This document shows positions 38,873-50,301 of a DNA stretch of 64,000 nucleotides, piece by piece. The notes under the pieces are model-generated. The model was not told where the DNA came from. It saw only the letters and a list, made by a program, of their open reading frames with translations, and made no database searches. The translations under genes and the position numbers were made by a program. Origin of the DNA: Trichoplax adhaerens (taxonomy: Eukaryota; Placozoa; Uniplacotomia; Trichoplacea; Trichoplacidae); the NCBI RefSeq assembly GCF_000150275.1, contig NW_002060943.1, forward strand, positions 12,028,878-12,092,877, in the 5' to 3' direction. How positions within the stretch are numbered: the stretch's first letter is position 1; the number at the start of each line of letters is the position of its first letter.

Positions 38873-39239
38873 TTTGTAATTCTGTTGCAGGCAAATTCAG
38901 TATTTTTTTTCTGGAATATTCATGTGCGAATTTTCGAATTATAAACTATTTAATGATAGAGTCTATGTCAATGTTATTGCTTAACTCTTAATGTTAGTGT
39001 AAAAAGTAATCCTTCAAAATAGAAGTATAGCTGATACCGTACTGAATAATGTTAGTATGTAGAAGGTATATGTGCTCTCGCAATTAATTACAATTTCGAT
39101 GCTAAAAAGATATTACACTGTCAGCTAAACTAAGTGAGAAAAAATCAATAAAATATCAAAGGTTATCTGATCTTCCTGCTTGAAATACAAGATATTATAC
39201 GATGTATCAATGAGAATAAAGAGGATGAGCAGTTTTAGC

Positions 39240-40305
39240 TTAAAGTAACAAATGATTTCAAGACATACTTTCCTTCTTTTGTGCAAACAAGTCCTACTCG
39301 ATGATAAGTATTTGGGCTTCGATGTAATTCTCGCTATTGACTGATAAATTAATTTTAAGCGCATTCTAATGCATGGATTCTGCTTCACTATACTTGCCTT
39401 ATTTCATATACATTGTTCCATAATTATTATATAGAGTAGCAATTTCAGGATGATTACTACTGAGAATTAGTAATTGAATTTTGAGCGATTTATCATTCAT
39501 TGCAAGGACATGGCCATATTTGCCCTGCTTTTTGTAGATGACTCCAGTGCTGTTGTATGATTTTACAATGTCGAGACGTTTATTTCCAAAGACTAAAACT
39601 CGAATGTTTCAAAACATATTGCTAAATGAATGAGAGTCATCATAATTACCTTGATCATAATATACATTTCCGATGTCGTTATATAATTGTGCAATTAAGG
39701 GATGCATTTTGAATAAGGCAGGTAGTTTAATTTTAACTTCTTGATTATACTTTTGTTGTCTGTAATAGATAAGTCCTAATTTATAGTATGAACTTGCAGC
39801 ATTGAGACTTTTCTCCCCATTGACAAATAATTTAATTCTCAGCGTCTTCTTGTGCATGTAAATAGCCTCACCATACTTACCTTGATTCATGTAGACTGTT
39901 CTAATGTTGTGATATAGCCCAGTTTCTTCAGGATGGTTAATACTGTAAATTGATTATTTAATTTGAGCGATTTGTTATATATTGCAAGAGCATCATTATT
40001 TACCTTACTGTTTGTAGATCACTCGGAGGTTGTTACATGGGGTTGCAGTATTGGGATGTTATTCTTCAAAAACCGATATTCGAATATCTCGAGACTTTAT
40101 AAGTAAGGAAAGAGCATGTTTATAATTGCCTTGATCGAAATATATAATTTTTATGTCGTTTAATGTTAGTGTAATAGTAGAATGCATTTCTCCTAAAATT
40201 GGTAATTCAATTTCGAGTAACTCTTGGTACATAGAAAGGGCTTGATTATGCTTGCCTTGTTCCTAGTAGGTAAGTCCGATATTGTAATATGATTGCGCCA
40301 TGCTT
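39240..40305 (-). pseudogene. decayed TPR-repeat gene
   Basis: Remnants of at least six 42-residue kinesin-light-chain-like TPR units (for example IGLTY-stop-EQGKHNQALSMYQ and SSYYKLGLIYYRQQKYN), related to the three intact genes further along. Several in-frame stops and frame changes break it, and the longest open piece is 39609-39890. The N-terminal region before the repeats is missing. Confidence 0.85.
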
Positions 40306-42188
40306 ATTAAACAGTAGCGATTAGATGTACTATCACAATTTCATAACTTTATTCAGGGTAAGGTTCATATCCTTGATTGCTTGTAAGATATCTTCACCTT
40401 ACATTAGCCCTATTACTTGAATTTATTCCCTTTTATATGGATTTTACGCTATCTTTGCGATTGCATATCGATTTCGAAGCTAATATATAAAGTCAACTAA
40501 TCAAATCTATTTATGTCATATCTTTATCAACAAGTCTGACATAATACGAGGCTCTTAATGACGCAATTAGTTTTGATAAATATAACTAATCATCATAACA
40601 TTTATTAATTGCATTATTAAAGAGACTCTAAGAGATTAGGAATTGCTTTGCCCCCAAAATGAAGCGACAGTCAGCCGGAAACAAGATATTATTTCTTTTC
40701 TTACATCTAATTGGCAATATATACTCTATTTGTTGCCTTAATGACATTGATTATTTATTTTTGGATGTATGTTTATTTATTTTGCCCGGCTATAAAGGAA
40801 TTTCTCAACGCACACAAAGTCAGAATGGTAAATAATAACTGTAAGTTAATGGAATGTGGTAGGCATCTGCTTAAATTTTATGTATTAGCTCGTTCTTATT
40901 CTTACTATCGCGTGCCGGTTGGTTTAAAATTTGAATCGATTGCAGCCATCTACTTCTGCTAGTGGATGATAAATTATTCAATCGCATACGATCAGTTTCT
41001 AGAGAAAGACTAGAGTAAATACAGGATTAGTTAAGTAAATTTGCATAAACTGAAGGTCTTTAAAATATCGATAGCTGTCGTATCTATAAAATTAAAAACA
41101 GACTAACCGATTATGGTAGCACGCTCTATTGGTAGAATTTTTCAATTAACCATTTATTGCTCCGTAGTTTTCTTTTGCTCCAGTCTGGCTATACTGATGA
41201 TAGGCCTTGAAATAGAAGTAAATTAATTTGGTCACTTCTTTTAAGTTATGACAGACTCTCGCATGATGTGCTTACATCTTCATAAGGTGCGATTACGTAA
41301 TCCTGTATTCGGTGATTTGCGTATTACTTATATGTTAAGCTTTTACTCTTCATTACGGATGTCCGACTATATCCCATTCTCATGTCATAAGCTAGCACGG
41401 GTTTTCCTTAGTAGGACTTTGGTAAAGACCCGTATTTCTTTCTCACTTTTCTGCTTAATTTGTTACCGATGCGATGACTCTACAAACTTTATCAATATCA
41501 CATTATCGGATAAGAGGCATCATAACTTTTTGGCAAGAAGATTTTTCACCTACAAAAAATTCACAATTGACTTATTTTGTCTTGATAATTGAAGTTAAAG
41601 CCTTTCATTTCTAATAAATGGAGTTTCTAGATGTAAATTAAATAATAATACTTAGTTATTGGACTGAAATTTGATTAATAGTAATCAATGAAGGAACGTT
41701 AATCATTCATCATTTGTTCTAATCCTGTCATACTGTAAAAGTGACACTTCGTCCTTAATGTATAAAATGTACTTTAAACGCACGGATCGAGCAGGCACTA
41801 CGATTTTAATGATAAGTGCTTGTTTGATGGCTCTCCATTTTTAACTCCTACTTTTGCTTAACTTTATGACAATATTAAGTAAGATCTTAGGTCTACAGTA
41901 TACCAGATGTAACTCTGTCAGTCGCTACTTCCATGTTTATACATGCAGAAATTTTCATTTGTCGAACCCATCGCAACTCTTTTCATTATGACTATAAAAT
42001 CATTACAATTATAAGTGTATTTTTTCCCTGTTTTATTAAAATTACAATAATACTTATAAACCAAAATCCTGCTATAAGGTATAGTTATCGGGATGCAAAT
42101 CGCTTTTATTGACGCAATCCCATGCAGCTCCGGTATTGAGTTTATAACACCAGGTGGGATTTTTAGTGTACGATATTATTCACTTTAA
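40306..42188. other. spacer
   Basis: No supported gene. A plus-strand open frame of 114 codons at 41248-41592 lacks any recognisable domain, and no splice partner was seen. Confidence 0.4.
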
Positions 42189-42468
42189 CATTGATAGCTT
42201 ACGTTATGTCTGGAAATTGATCAATATACTGTGGTGTAGAGGACGTTTTCAATTTATCCCTCGTTTTTATTCTATCACTATATTTGGCTTCCCTACTTGC
42301 ATCTAGTGTCTGGAGCAAAATTAATTTGTTTGTCAGTTGATGTAATGAGCGAATTTTTAAATTCTGAATCTCAATTTTATGGATGAAAATCCAATTGTCT
42401 TGCACTGGAATTAACGAATTCAAATTCCGTACTCGCATTTTTGACATTAAAAAATCCTTAACTTCCTA
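42189..42468 (-). CDS. possible internal exon, unknown
   Basis: Ninety-three codons open between a good acceptor (pyrimidine-rich, ending TTTAATAG, just above 42468) and a GTAAGC donor at about 42188. The product would be helical and charged (it includes IEIQNLKIRSLHQLTNK), with no recognised family. Upstream on the same strand, 42480-43200 contains coding-like but broken pieces (such as LQAMLEIYCYEKLSTEAFKK), so this may be a surviving exon of a decaying gene. Confidence 0.35.
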
Positions 42469-43324
42469 TTAAAATGTCTAAAGAGATAAGAAATGTTTCT
42501 TCTGTTTTGTAAAGCAAACGTAATTTGCAGGCTTGATGTCTAAGATTTTATATAGACTTTAATTGTAGATGGACGTTCGATATTTCATCCTATATTACCA
42601 ATGACTGCAGTAAAATTCAAATCCAAAGAAAACGTGAGCAGATAGCAATAGCTTTTATTACAAATTATTAATACTGTAGGAGTATCTACTGATACCATTG
42701 CACCATTTACTTCATTATCATCTATCATTCCAAATGCAGCATAGATAATAACAGATTAGGTTGTTCATATACTTATTTTACGAATGGTAAATGCCGGTAA
42801 GGCTTCTGTTCTAGATAATCGTTCTTTCTGACCTTTCATTTGCAGTAGTATAAATATAATTTCATGCCTACAATAATTGGCAATCGCTCTGTATTGACCT
42901 TTAAGTTGAAGTAGAATAAAAAAGAACTTTATCACTTCACTATTTGGGCATTATTGCAGTACTACTAGTTATACGCCACATTCATATTCCCACGCATTTT
43001 AATATAGCCATCACGTATAGTTTCTTAAATGCCTCTGTTGATAATTTTTCATAGCAATAGATTTCCAGCATCGCTTGCAAAAAATTGTAGTAAAGAACCG
43101 TTTAAGATAAAGCACTAGTTTCAAACTTTTCAGAAGGGTGCTGTTGCGTAATTCTTAGATGATGTAGTATATTCGTATTATGGGCCGCTGGTTAAGACCT
43201 TTGAGGTGTAGTACTCAGCAGCAACAATCCGTAGAAGCTAATTTGAAAACTGCCAAAGTGATTATTCAGTCATTTCAAAGGGTCTCATTTAATATAATAG
43301 GCTGACTACCAATTCATGTCCAGT

Positions 43325-43765
43325 TTTAGGCTTTTTTAACTTATTTCGGTACATACTCTGTCGGGAAATAATATAGGCCCACGAAATAGTAATAGCCAAT
43401 AATAATAAGTTAATGATGAAACTTTGAAAAGTAGATAACACAATGACATAAATTGCTGAATAGATCTTGTGTCGTATTGTCGACTGCAAGATTTAGATTT
43501 CTTGATCATCAGGTAATTAGAAATAGTAGATTGACTGCTAGTATATACTCGTATATACAGTATTGGGCTTTTTAAACTTTTTTTAATACACAATCTGTCA
43601 GAAGGCAATATAGGCCAACGAAATAATAACGGTCAAAAGTATTAATGAGTTATCCTTGAAAGTAGGTGATACAAACGCATAACTTACTGAATAGATCTTG
43701 TTTCAAATTGTCGACTTCAAGATTCAGATTTCATTGATCATCAGGCAGTCATCTTTATTGATTTA
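43325..43765. repeat. tandem duplication of about 240 bp
   Basis: 43325-43530 and 43563-43765 are diverged direct copies with shared blocks such as GAATAGATCTTGT, TTGTCGACT, CAAGATT and TTGATCATCAGG. Non-coding. Confidence 0.7.
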
Positions 43766-44301
43766 TCGACAATATCAACTATGTTAATGCTCATTGAGTA
43801 ATTAAAGCGATAGTGATGTACAGACTAAGTGAAAAGAATCATTAGATTTCTAGTAATTATATTTTAAGTTCAATTGAGTAAATTTTAATTTAGAGGCGGC
43901 AGTGGGACGATTAAGACGGACAGGCTTTAATCTAACAAGTTATCTTGAGTTAATTAAATAGTTTTTATACTAATGTTTCCATATTACGGTCTTAAGGCCC
44001 AAAAGATAAATGGCGAAACTAGATATTTTTCCTAATACGTTTCGAAACAGATGATATTTACAAGTTGAGTAAATTTTTATTACCATTAATAATTTCGATA
44101 ACACTTTCTAAGTACTTAGTAAATCAAATTATCAGCGTATCGAAGGAAAATTCTCATACCGCAGTTTGATAGCAATGGCTAAGTAGAAAATACTTCAATT
44201 TTAATAAATTTGGCAAAATTATTTCGGCGCCTAATTTCTATTCAATGTCATGCTTCATCTCCGTGGAAAATAATATGATAGTAAGGCTCTATTGTCGTTT
44301 C

Positions 44302-44621
44302 TTACGAATCATTAGTGAAATTTCTAGCTTTAACTTCTAATTGCCTTCCTAGCTTTTGAACTCTTTGAATAGTATTATTATTTAATACATCACAAAATTC
44401 TAGGAAATCATTCCCATCAGCACGATTTTGTAAGATATTGAAAAGTCGATCTGCTTTTTGCTCTTCATGTGGAAGCCTTCTTATATCTGTTACTTCTCTT
44501 TCACTTAAAATATGCTTTGCTTTTAATTTGAGTAGTATTTCATCAGTAGGTATAATGCGAATGAAATCTTCATTATAATAGTTTAAGGCATGACACAGCT
44601 GTGGACGCGAAATTTCGTTAT
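44302..44621 (-). CDS. CARD domain exon (C-terminal exon of the TPR-Roc-COR gene)
   Basis: Exon of 320 bases after a strong acceptor (TTTCCTCTAG), encoding about 106 residues. The core, IIPTDEILLKLKAKHILSER followed by EVTDIRRLPHEEQKADRLFN and ILQNRADGNDFLEFCDVL, fits the caspase-recruitment domain pattern (helix 2 L..L...+hLs..+v..I, then K.D.L..iL...g...F..F...L). It enters in phase 1, which is the phase of the GTATGC donor near the end of the Roc-COR exon (46105). Joining them creates Asp at the junction and removes the short alternative tail. The exon ends TCG-TAA; that TAA overlaps a GTAAGA, so further splicing cannot be excluded. CARDs recruit other CARD proteins, often to activate caspases or NF-kB. 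Confidence 0.7.
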
Positions 44622-45402
44622 CTAGAGGAAATAAGAGATTTTCTCAGAATAATAAAGATTTAATAAAGTGAATGCTTATTTTAAACACTCTAAATTGCAG
44701 AAAATGGCATCTACTATTCCTGGAAGATACACATTATTGATATATTTTATTAATTCTATATTTATACTCCAAGTGGACGGCATGTACTATGAAAAATTTT
44801 GGTAAAGTATATAAATTTTAGCAAGCCTCAGCAGTATATTTTACTGTGTTATTTACGCTATAATTGTCGTTCATGCCAGTATAAGCGTAGTAAAATATCT
44901 TCAAATATATACGGTTTATTCCGATGAAATTTAATAAAAGTATTTAAAAATTTAGCATTGTGTCTGCATAACGTAGTTTTTGCAAGTTATATTTGTAGAG
45001 TACTTCTACTGTTCTATTTGAATGTCTCATTCTCAACAGTTTTCATTTACTATCTTTGAAAACGTAGTGGAAATGAAAGAATTTAAACCATTACATGTAC
45101 AAATAATGAGAAAGTTATAGTGTACTTTCGATTTTTTAAAGTATAAGGCGCAAGAAAAATTATGGTACGAAGTAAATTTAAAATAAAGTTAGTCCTGCGT
45201 CGCAGTATTGCATCTTCTATAGTCATTTGTAGCAACTTTTAATGCAAGCATATAAGGTTTAATTTACAACTTTATAAGATCTTACTGTTGTTGCTTGTTT
45301 GAGTATCCGACATTCGAAGCTTACCGTACCACCGATCTAAGCGATATAAGTTTACAAAAAATGATTATGAGCATGTTCAAGATCGATTCCCTTAGAGCTA
45401 GT

Positions 45403-45944
45403 TGTCACAGTCATCAAAATAACTTAGATATGGATGAGTAGTTTGTGATAAAATTTTGTTTTGAACTTGTTAGAAGTATGAACTACTACTTTAGGAGTTG
45501 CAATTGTTAGTAATAAACTAAGTTTATTATGATATTATGACGCTACAGTAATATGGTACAAGTAAGTACTGAGAATATAGGGGTTTGACAGGGCTTACAA
45601 TCGAAGTAGATTTACGTATGAAATTTTTTATTACCTCGAATGTCCGTATTCGATAATTTAATCGCTATAACATATTTGTTGTTGAAATATGTTGATCGTA
45701 TACTAAATATCTCTATAACGACTGAAAGAGCATATAGGTAGGACTGTGATCAATTAAAAGTGGCTTAGATTAAGGCTAAAATGTGTGAGAGTTATATACC
45801 GTATATTGTGTTTAGCAAGTTAGTGTGTACTTCGCAAGGATTTCAATTGCTATACCGAAGGCTAGGGAAGTAGTTCTGTGAATTAAAGCAAAGTTTATTA
45901 TAAGTGCTGTACTGTTTTCTTGTATCGCAAGGGTAGTTTTGATG
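45403..45944. mobile_element. solo LTR, copy 2 (542 bp), inside an intron
   Basis: Same family as 22861-23402 in reverse orientation and the same length. Flanked by the exact 5-bp duplication CTAGT (45398-45402 and 45945-45949). The right-hand terminal bases have mutated. It lies within the proposed intron (44622-46104) that separates the Roc-COR and CARD exons. Confidence 0.85.
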
Positions 45945-46075
45945 CTAGTATTTACAGAATAAAAACTAAGGGAAATCAATGTATTTAGGCGTGTACACAA
46001 CTGTGATATGATAATAAATATCATTGATATAAAAGGATAAGTGCCGTAATTTTATCATCAGGCTTGCTATAGACA

Positions 46076-48231
46076 TTATATCCCTAATTCTAACATTAGC
46101 ATACCTTTCCACAATTTCTTATCGTATGGTATCCAATCGCTAATCGAGTTGCTTTCGAAATAATTATGGCAGTTCTGACATTGAATCCAATTTTGGATTT
46201 GTACATTGATTTTACATTTTACACTAGTTAATTTATTACAGTAGCTGCATTGAACATAGAATTGACAATTTTTATTTTTAAACTTTGGCATTCTTTCTTC
46301 TATTATCGATACTAATTTAGCCCTAATGATGGCATGGAGACGTTTACTATGTAAAGAATTAAAAACTTTGTCCATGATTTTATCTTCAATTTCAGATTCT
46401 CTTACTTTTTGATAGCAATATTGTAAACCGATGTAAGAGCCTTCTTTTTTGACAATAACGTAATGACCATCGTTTGCTAGATAATACTTTGCGCAATGAT
46501 GATACAGTTCTACTTTAGTATTATTCCATTCCTTCATGCAGGCTGACAATAAACAATAATAGATTCCATCTGGGATATAAGGAATGTCCTTGTTCTCATA
46601 TCCGATATAGAACCAATCTGATAAAAGATATCCTGTTAAATTAAATGGATCAACATCGGAGCGTAGCAAGTATGGGGCAAAATATTTACTTTCATCTTCG
46701 TCATTATCATTTTTAATCTGGCATACTATATCATAAGTCTCCATTAATTTCAGTATATTCTTCTTTGCATCTTCATCTAATTTTTGAAGAACATAATCAA
46801 TGTAAGATCTTGATAACTTCCCTGTTTGGCTAGCCTTTTCATACTCAGATATTATAGACGAGCTACCAGAAGGACATTCATGGCACTGGATAAGGCTACG
46901 AAATATTTTTAATAACCAATCAACATTTGTTACAACGATTCCTCCATAACCCGCTTTCTTGCAAAATATAATTTCTCCTAAATCATGTAAATAAGTCAGC
47001 ATATCGATTAACTCTTCTTCATTCTCATATAAGCAGTACTTCTGAGCCAAATTAATTACTTCTTGTATGGTCATGATATTACTAATGCTATCAGTCCGAA
47101 TTTGATTGATTTTTGAGGAAGTTGATGGATTGTCATGGCTGAAGGAGGCTACACGTAATATTGTTGCCATAATGATCCAACGTATAGGAATAGAACTCTT
47201 CATGAATGGTAACGATTGCGCAAATTTTTTAATTATGTGATGCAGACGAAAACTGCAATACGTCCGATTAATCTTGGTTGGTAGGCTATTGTCTTCAGCA
47301 TTACAGTTAAAAACGATACCTGAAGAATAGATATTGTTTTTATAGATTGGCATATGCGATCTTATTTCACGCTCAAATTGATTAAATCGACGGATACGTT
47401 CTTCTTCTTTTAATATTAAATCGCCATGCGATGCGACTAAGATAACGATGGGCAACGAATACTTAACATTATCATTGTCAATATTCGCTGTAATCTCACC
47501 ACCATCTCTATGACTACCGATGATAGACGTCAACCATTCTTGCATGGCGTGTAAATAAGTTGTGTTCAGTAATTGACCATCTCGCGTCCGTACTTTGTCA
47601 TAAATATCAAGGGCAATATTGAATACAAGAATATATATACTGTTTTCGGACATGAATAGACGATGAGTAATATGGTAAATTTCATGACCGCCGAAATCCC
47701 ATATTTTAGCATATTGGCTATCGTAGTCCAAGTAATTCTTTTTCATTGGTGGCAGAGAAAAATAATATTGGAAGACATCTCGTAATTGTTGCATGCTTGA
47801 TTTAGAATTCATTGTCTCTAAATCTTTTGAAGCAATGGGATCTTGTTTATCAGTTTCATATGTGAAATCGATAGATCCAGTGTCAGCTATAGTTTGGCGA
47901 TAAACTGAACCAGCTGATACTTGAGTCGTGCTATCATTGTTGAATGTTTGCATAATGGAATTTATATTAACTCTCCAAATTTGGCGTAAATCATCAAGCT
48001 GAAGATTTTGTAAATTATATGCTATTTCGATTACTGTTTCAGATTGATGGACAATCTCCGTAGGAGGTTGATTTGGTTTAAGTACTTGTCGAGTAAACGC
48101 CCTCATGATAGATGATTTACCAACATTTCGTGGGCCAGTAAACATAGCTCTTACTAAATTATTAAAGCAGCTCCCTCGGTCTAAAGCTTTGATATATCCA
48201 CGAAAATATCGCTTTTCTTGAATATCAGTAA
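46076..48231 (-). CDS. ROCO GTPase: Roc-COR module with C-terminal zinc ribbon
   Basis: Large exon whose Met at 48145 starts an open frame of 689 residues. Numbering from that Met: P-loop G4-P-R-N-V-G-K-S at 4-11, switch II WDFGGHE at 149-155, a G4-like ASHGD near 238-242, and a COR region from about 320 to 600. Two CxxC pairs follow (C633/C636 and C656/C659), read as a zinc ribbon. The ATG lies inside strand 1 of the GTPase fold, and coding continues upstream to an acceptor at 48231 without another ATG, so this is not the true start; upstream exons must supply it. Without the CARD splice the protein ends at 46076; a phase-1 donor at 46105|46104 skips that stop. Roc-COR proteins (LRRK2, DAPK1, MFHAS1) are dimeric GTPases in signalling and cell death. 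Confidence 0.88.
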
Positions 48232-48663
48232 CTGAAAGGAGAAAATTATCAAGAGGCTTATTCAGCTTTGAAAGTTAATCAATGATTAGAAGAAGAATCT
48301 GTGATCAATACAAACCAGGAATGAATTATTAAATTTTACCTCGATTATTGGCCCAATCTTGTTCGTTGCTGTGGTTTTCGCTGTCACTTGACCGCAATTG
48401 TGATTGATTATCTTAATTATTGTTGAATATTACATTAATGTAGATTAATTTAAATATATATCAATTTCATGATGCTCTTGCATAATACAGAATAGGTAAT
48501 GTTTGATTTTTAAACTGTACTTACTTAGAAATTGTGGCTTATGGTGATCTTGTCCTCGGCTTTTCCTTTTATTTACTTCTTCTTTTAATATATATGTTTA
48601 CGAGTATATATAATTAATTATTAGTTTACAAATAGCGGAAAAAATCTATTACTTAACTTTCAG

Positions 48664-50301
48664 CTAATTAGTCTTAATCATTAAGGTAAAGAAATTAGGA
48701 GAAGATAGAGAACCTTGTATTTTTCCTGATTGATTAGTTAATGACTCAGAGATATTCATTTCTTGAGGTAAACAATTGCGAATAGTTTCTGATTTTTGTT
48801 GCATGGCAATAGCATCGTCAAAGTGATGTAAATGATTGTTACATCCTGCTAGTTTTTCATATATATCAGCAATACTAGAATGATTTTCTCCAAAAGTTTT
48901 ATGCAAAATATTTAGTGCTTCATTATATTTAGTAAGGGCCTGATTATACTTTAATTGTTTGTAATACGAATTCCCCATGTCTTGATATAGCTGTGAAATA
49001 TCGGGATGAGTATCGCCTAAGACTAATAATAAAATTTTAAGTGATTTTTGATACATTGAAAGAGCTTCATCGCACCTGTTTTGATGATCATAAATATTTG
49101 CTATATTTTTATAGGATGCAGCGATACTAGGATGATTTTCATCTAGTTGTGCTAATCGTATTTTAAGGGACTTTTCATGCATAGATAGAGATTTGTCGTA
49201 TTGTCCTTGATGTTCATAGACAACTCCCAAGTCTTCATAATTATTAGCAACATATTGATGATTTTCACTATAGACCGATAATTGAATTTTGAGCGATTTG
49301 TTATGCATTGTTAAAGCATCATCATATTTACCCAATGAATCGTAAACATTTCCAATATCATGATATATCGGCGAAAGGTCAGGATGATCGTTGGCCAGAA
49401 TTGATAAGTAAATTTTAAGTGATTTAAGATACTGGGAGAGGCAATCATTAAGTCTTCCTTTCTTCTTGTATGCTACACCCATGCTAAGATAAGATGCTGC
49501 AACAGACGAGCGATTTTCTCCAAAGACTAATAGTCGAGCTTCAAGACATTTTTTAAATATAGCAAGAGCCTTATCATATTTGCCTTGACGTAAGTAGATA
49601 TTTCCAATATTGTTATATGACTCGTCAACTATGGCATGATTATCACCTAAATGATGGGATTCAATTTCGAATGACTTCTGATACATGGAAAGAGCATCAT
49701 TATACTTGCCTTGTTGCTCATAGATAAGCCCCTTATTATGGTATACCCGAGAAATGTCAGGATGATTATCATCAAGTATTGATAGCTTGATTTCGAGTGA
49801 TTTGTCATACATAGCGAGAGCTTCATAATTTTCTCCTTGTTTCCACTTAACTAGTCCGATGTTATTATACGAATCACTGATATTTAGATTTTTCTCTCCT
49901 AGAGAAGTTAACTTTATTTCTAAAGCTTTATGAAAATCGTGTAATGCTCCATTTAAATCGCCTTGTAATCTTTTGATACTTCCTTGTCTATCCCAGCAAT
50001 TAGCGATGCAGACCTGGTCTTGTAGTTCATTTGCTACCTGTTGCGCTAGGTTGCAAAATTCGTAGGCTTTTGTCCAAATGCGTTCACGTCTGTAAATATC
50101 ACTAATGTCTATGTAAATATTACACTTAAGTCGTTCAACATCAGCAGAGGAATTGGGTATTATTTCAATTTTATGTAGAGATTCCATATAGGAAGGAAGC
50201 GCATTTTTAAAGTCAAATTTTGTTTTACTCTCTTTAGCCATTTCAAATAGAGACTGAATATTTTGGGGAACAGTAGACTCCGTAGGTTGTTCTGTAGCCA
50301 T
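48664..50301 (-). CDS. TPR-repeat protein 1 (kinesin-light-chain-like repeats)
   Basis: Open frame of 545 residues if read to its own stop at 48664. Residues 1-140 are a helical N-terminal part shared with the other two TPR genes (IYIDISDIYRRERIWTKAYE, then CWDRQGSIKRLQGDLNGAL). About nine 42-residue TPR units follow, each of the form Y.NIG.vY..QGKYd.ALsMy.KSLkI.L..lg.nHp.i, to about residue 515. Such arrays form a superhelix that binds peptides or partner proteins. Near the end, a phase-1 donor (CAAG|GTTCTC at 48714) could splice it to the linker and Roc-COR exons; if so the last 16 codons are not used. The start is the first ATG and fits the paralogues in length. Confidence 0.88.
   Translation of the reverse strand: MATEQPTESTVPQNIQSLFEMAKESKTKFDFKNALPSYMESLHKIEIIPNSSADVERLKCNIYIDISDIYRRERIWTKAYEFCNLAQQVANELQDQVCIANCWDRQGSIKRLQGDLNGALHDFHKALEIKLTSLGEKNLNISDSYNNIGLVKWKQGENYEALAMYDKSLEIKLSILDDNHPDISRVYHNKGLIYEQQGKYNDALSMYQKSFEIESHHLGDNHAIVDESYNNIGNIYLRQGKYDKALAIFKKCLEARLLVFGENRSSVAASYLSMGVAYKKKGRLNDCLSQYLKSLKIYLSILANDHPDLSPIYHDIGNVYDSLGKYDDALTMHNKSLKIQLSVYSENHQYVANNYEDLGVVYEHQGQYDKSLSMHEKSLKIRLAQLDENHPSIAASYKNIANIYDHQNRCDEALSMYQKSLKILLLVLGDTHPDISQLYQDMGNSYYKQLKYNQALTKYNEALNILHKTFGENHSSIADIYEKLAGCNNHLHHFDDAIAMQQKSETIRNCLPQEMNISESLTNQSGKIQGSLSSPNFFTLMIKTN

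Larger units (their letters stand above)
44302..50301 (-). other. proposed single gene: TPR-Roc-COR-zinc ribbon-CARD
   Basis: Five exons join in phase with no in-frame stop: 50301-48714 (TPR), 48581-48525 and 48411-48340 (charged linkers), 48231-46105 (Roc-COR-zinc ribbon) and 44621-44302 (CARD). The total is 4,164 bases or 1,387 residues. Reasons for joining: every junction is phase 1, the Roc exon has no start codon of its own, and the linker region contains none either, while the TPR exon does. The paralogues at 56.5 and 63.5 kb have phase-1 donors at the same place. Weak points: the TPR donor is GTTCTC, and the acceptors of the two linker exons lack a good pyrimidine tract (the first could shift by 3 or 6 bases). 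Confidence 0.6.

Noticed and set aside
41248-41592. 114-codon plus-strand frame
   Set aside because: No recognisable domain; amino-acid make-up is typical of AT-rich non-coding sequence.
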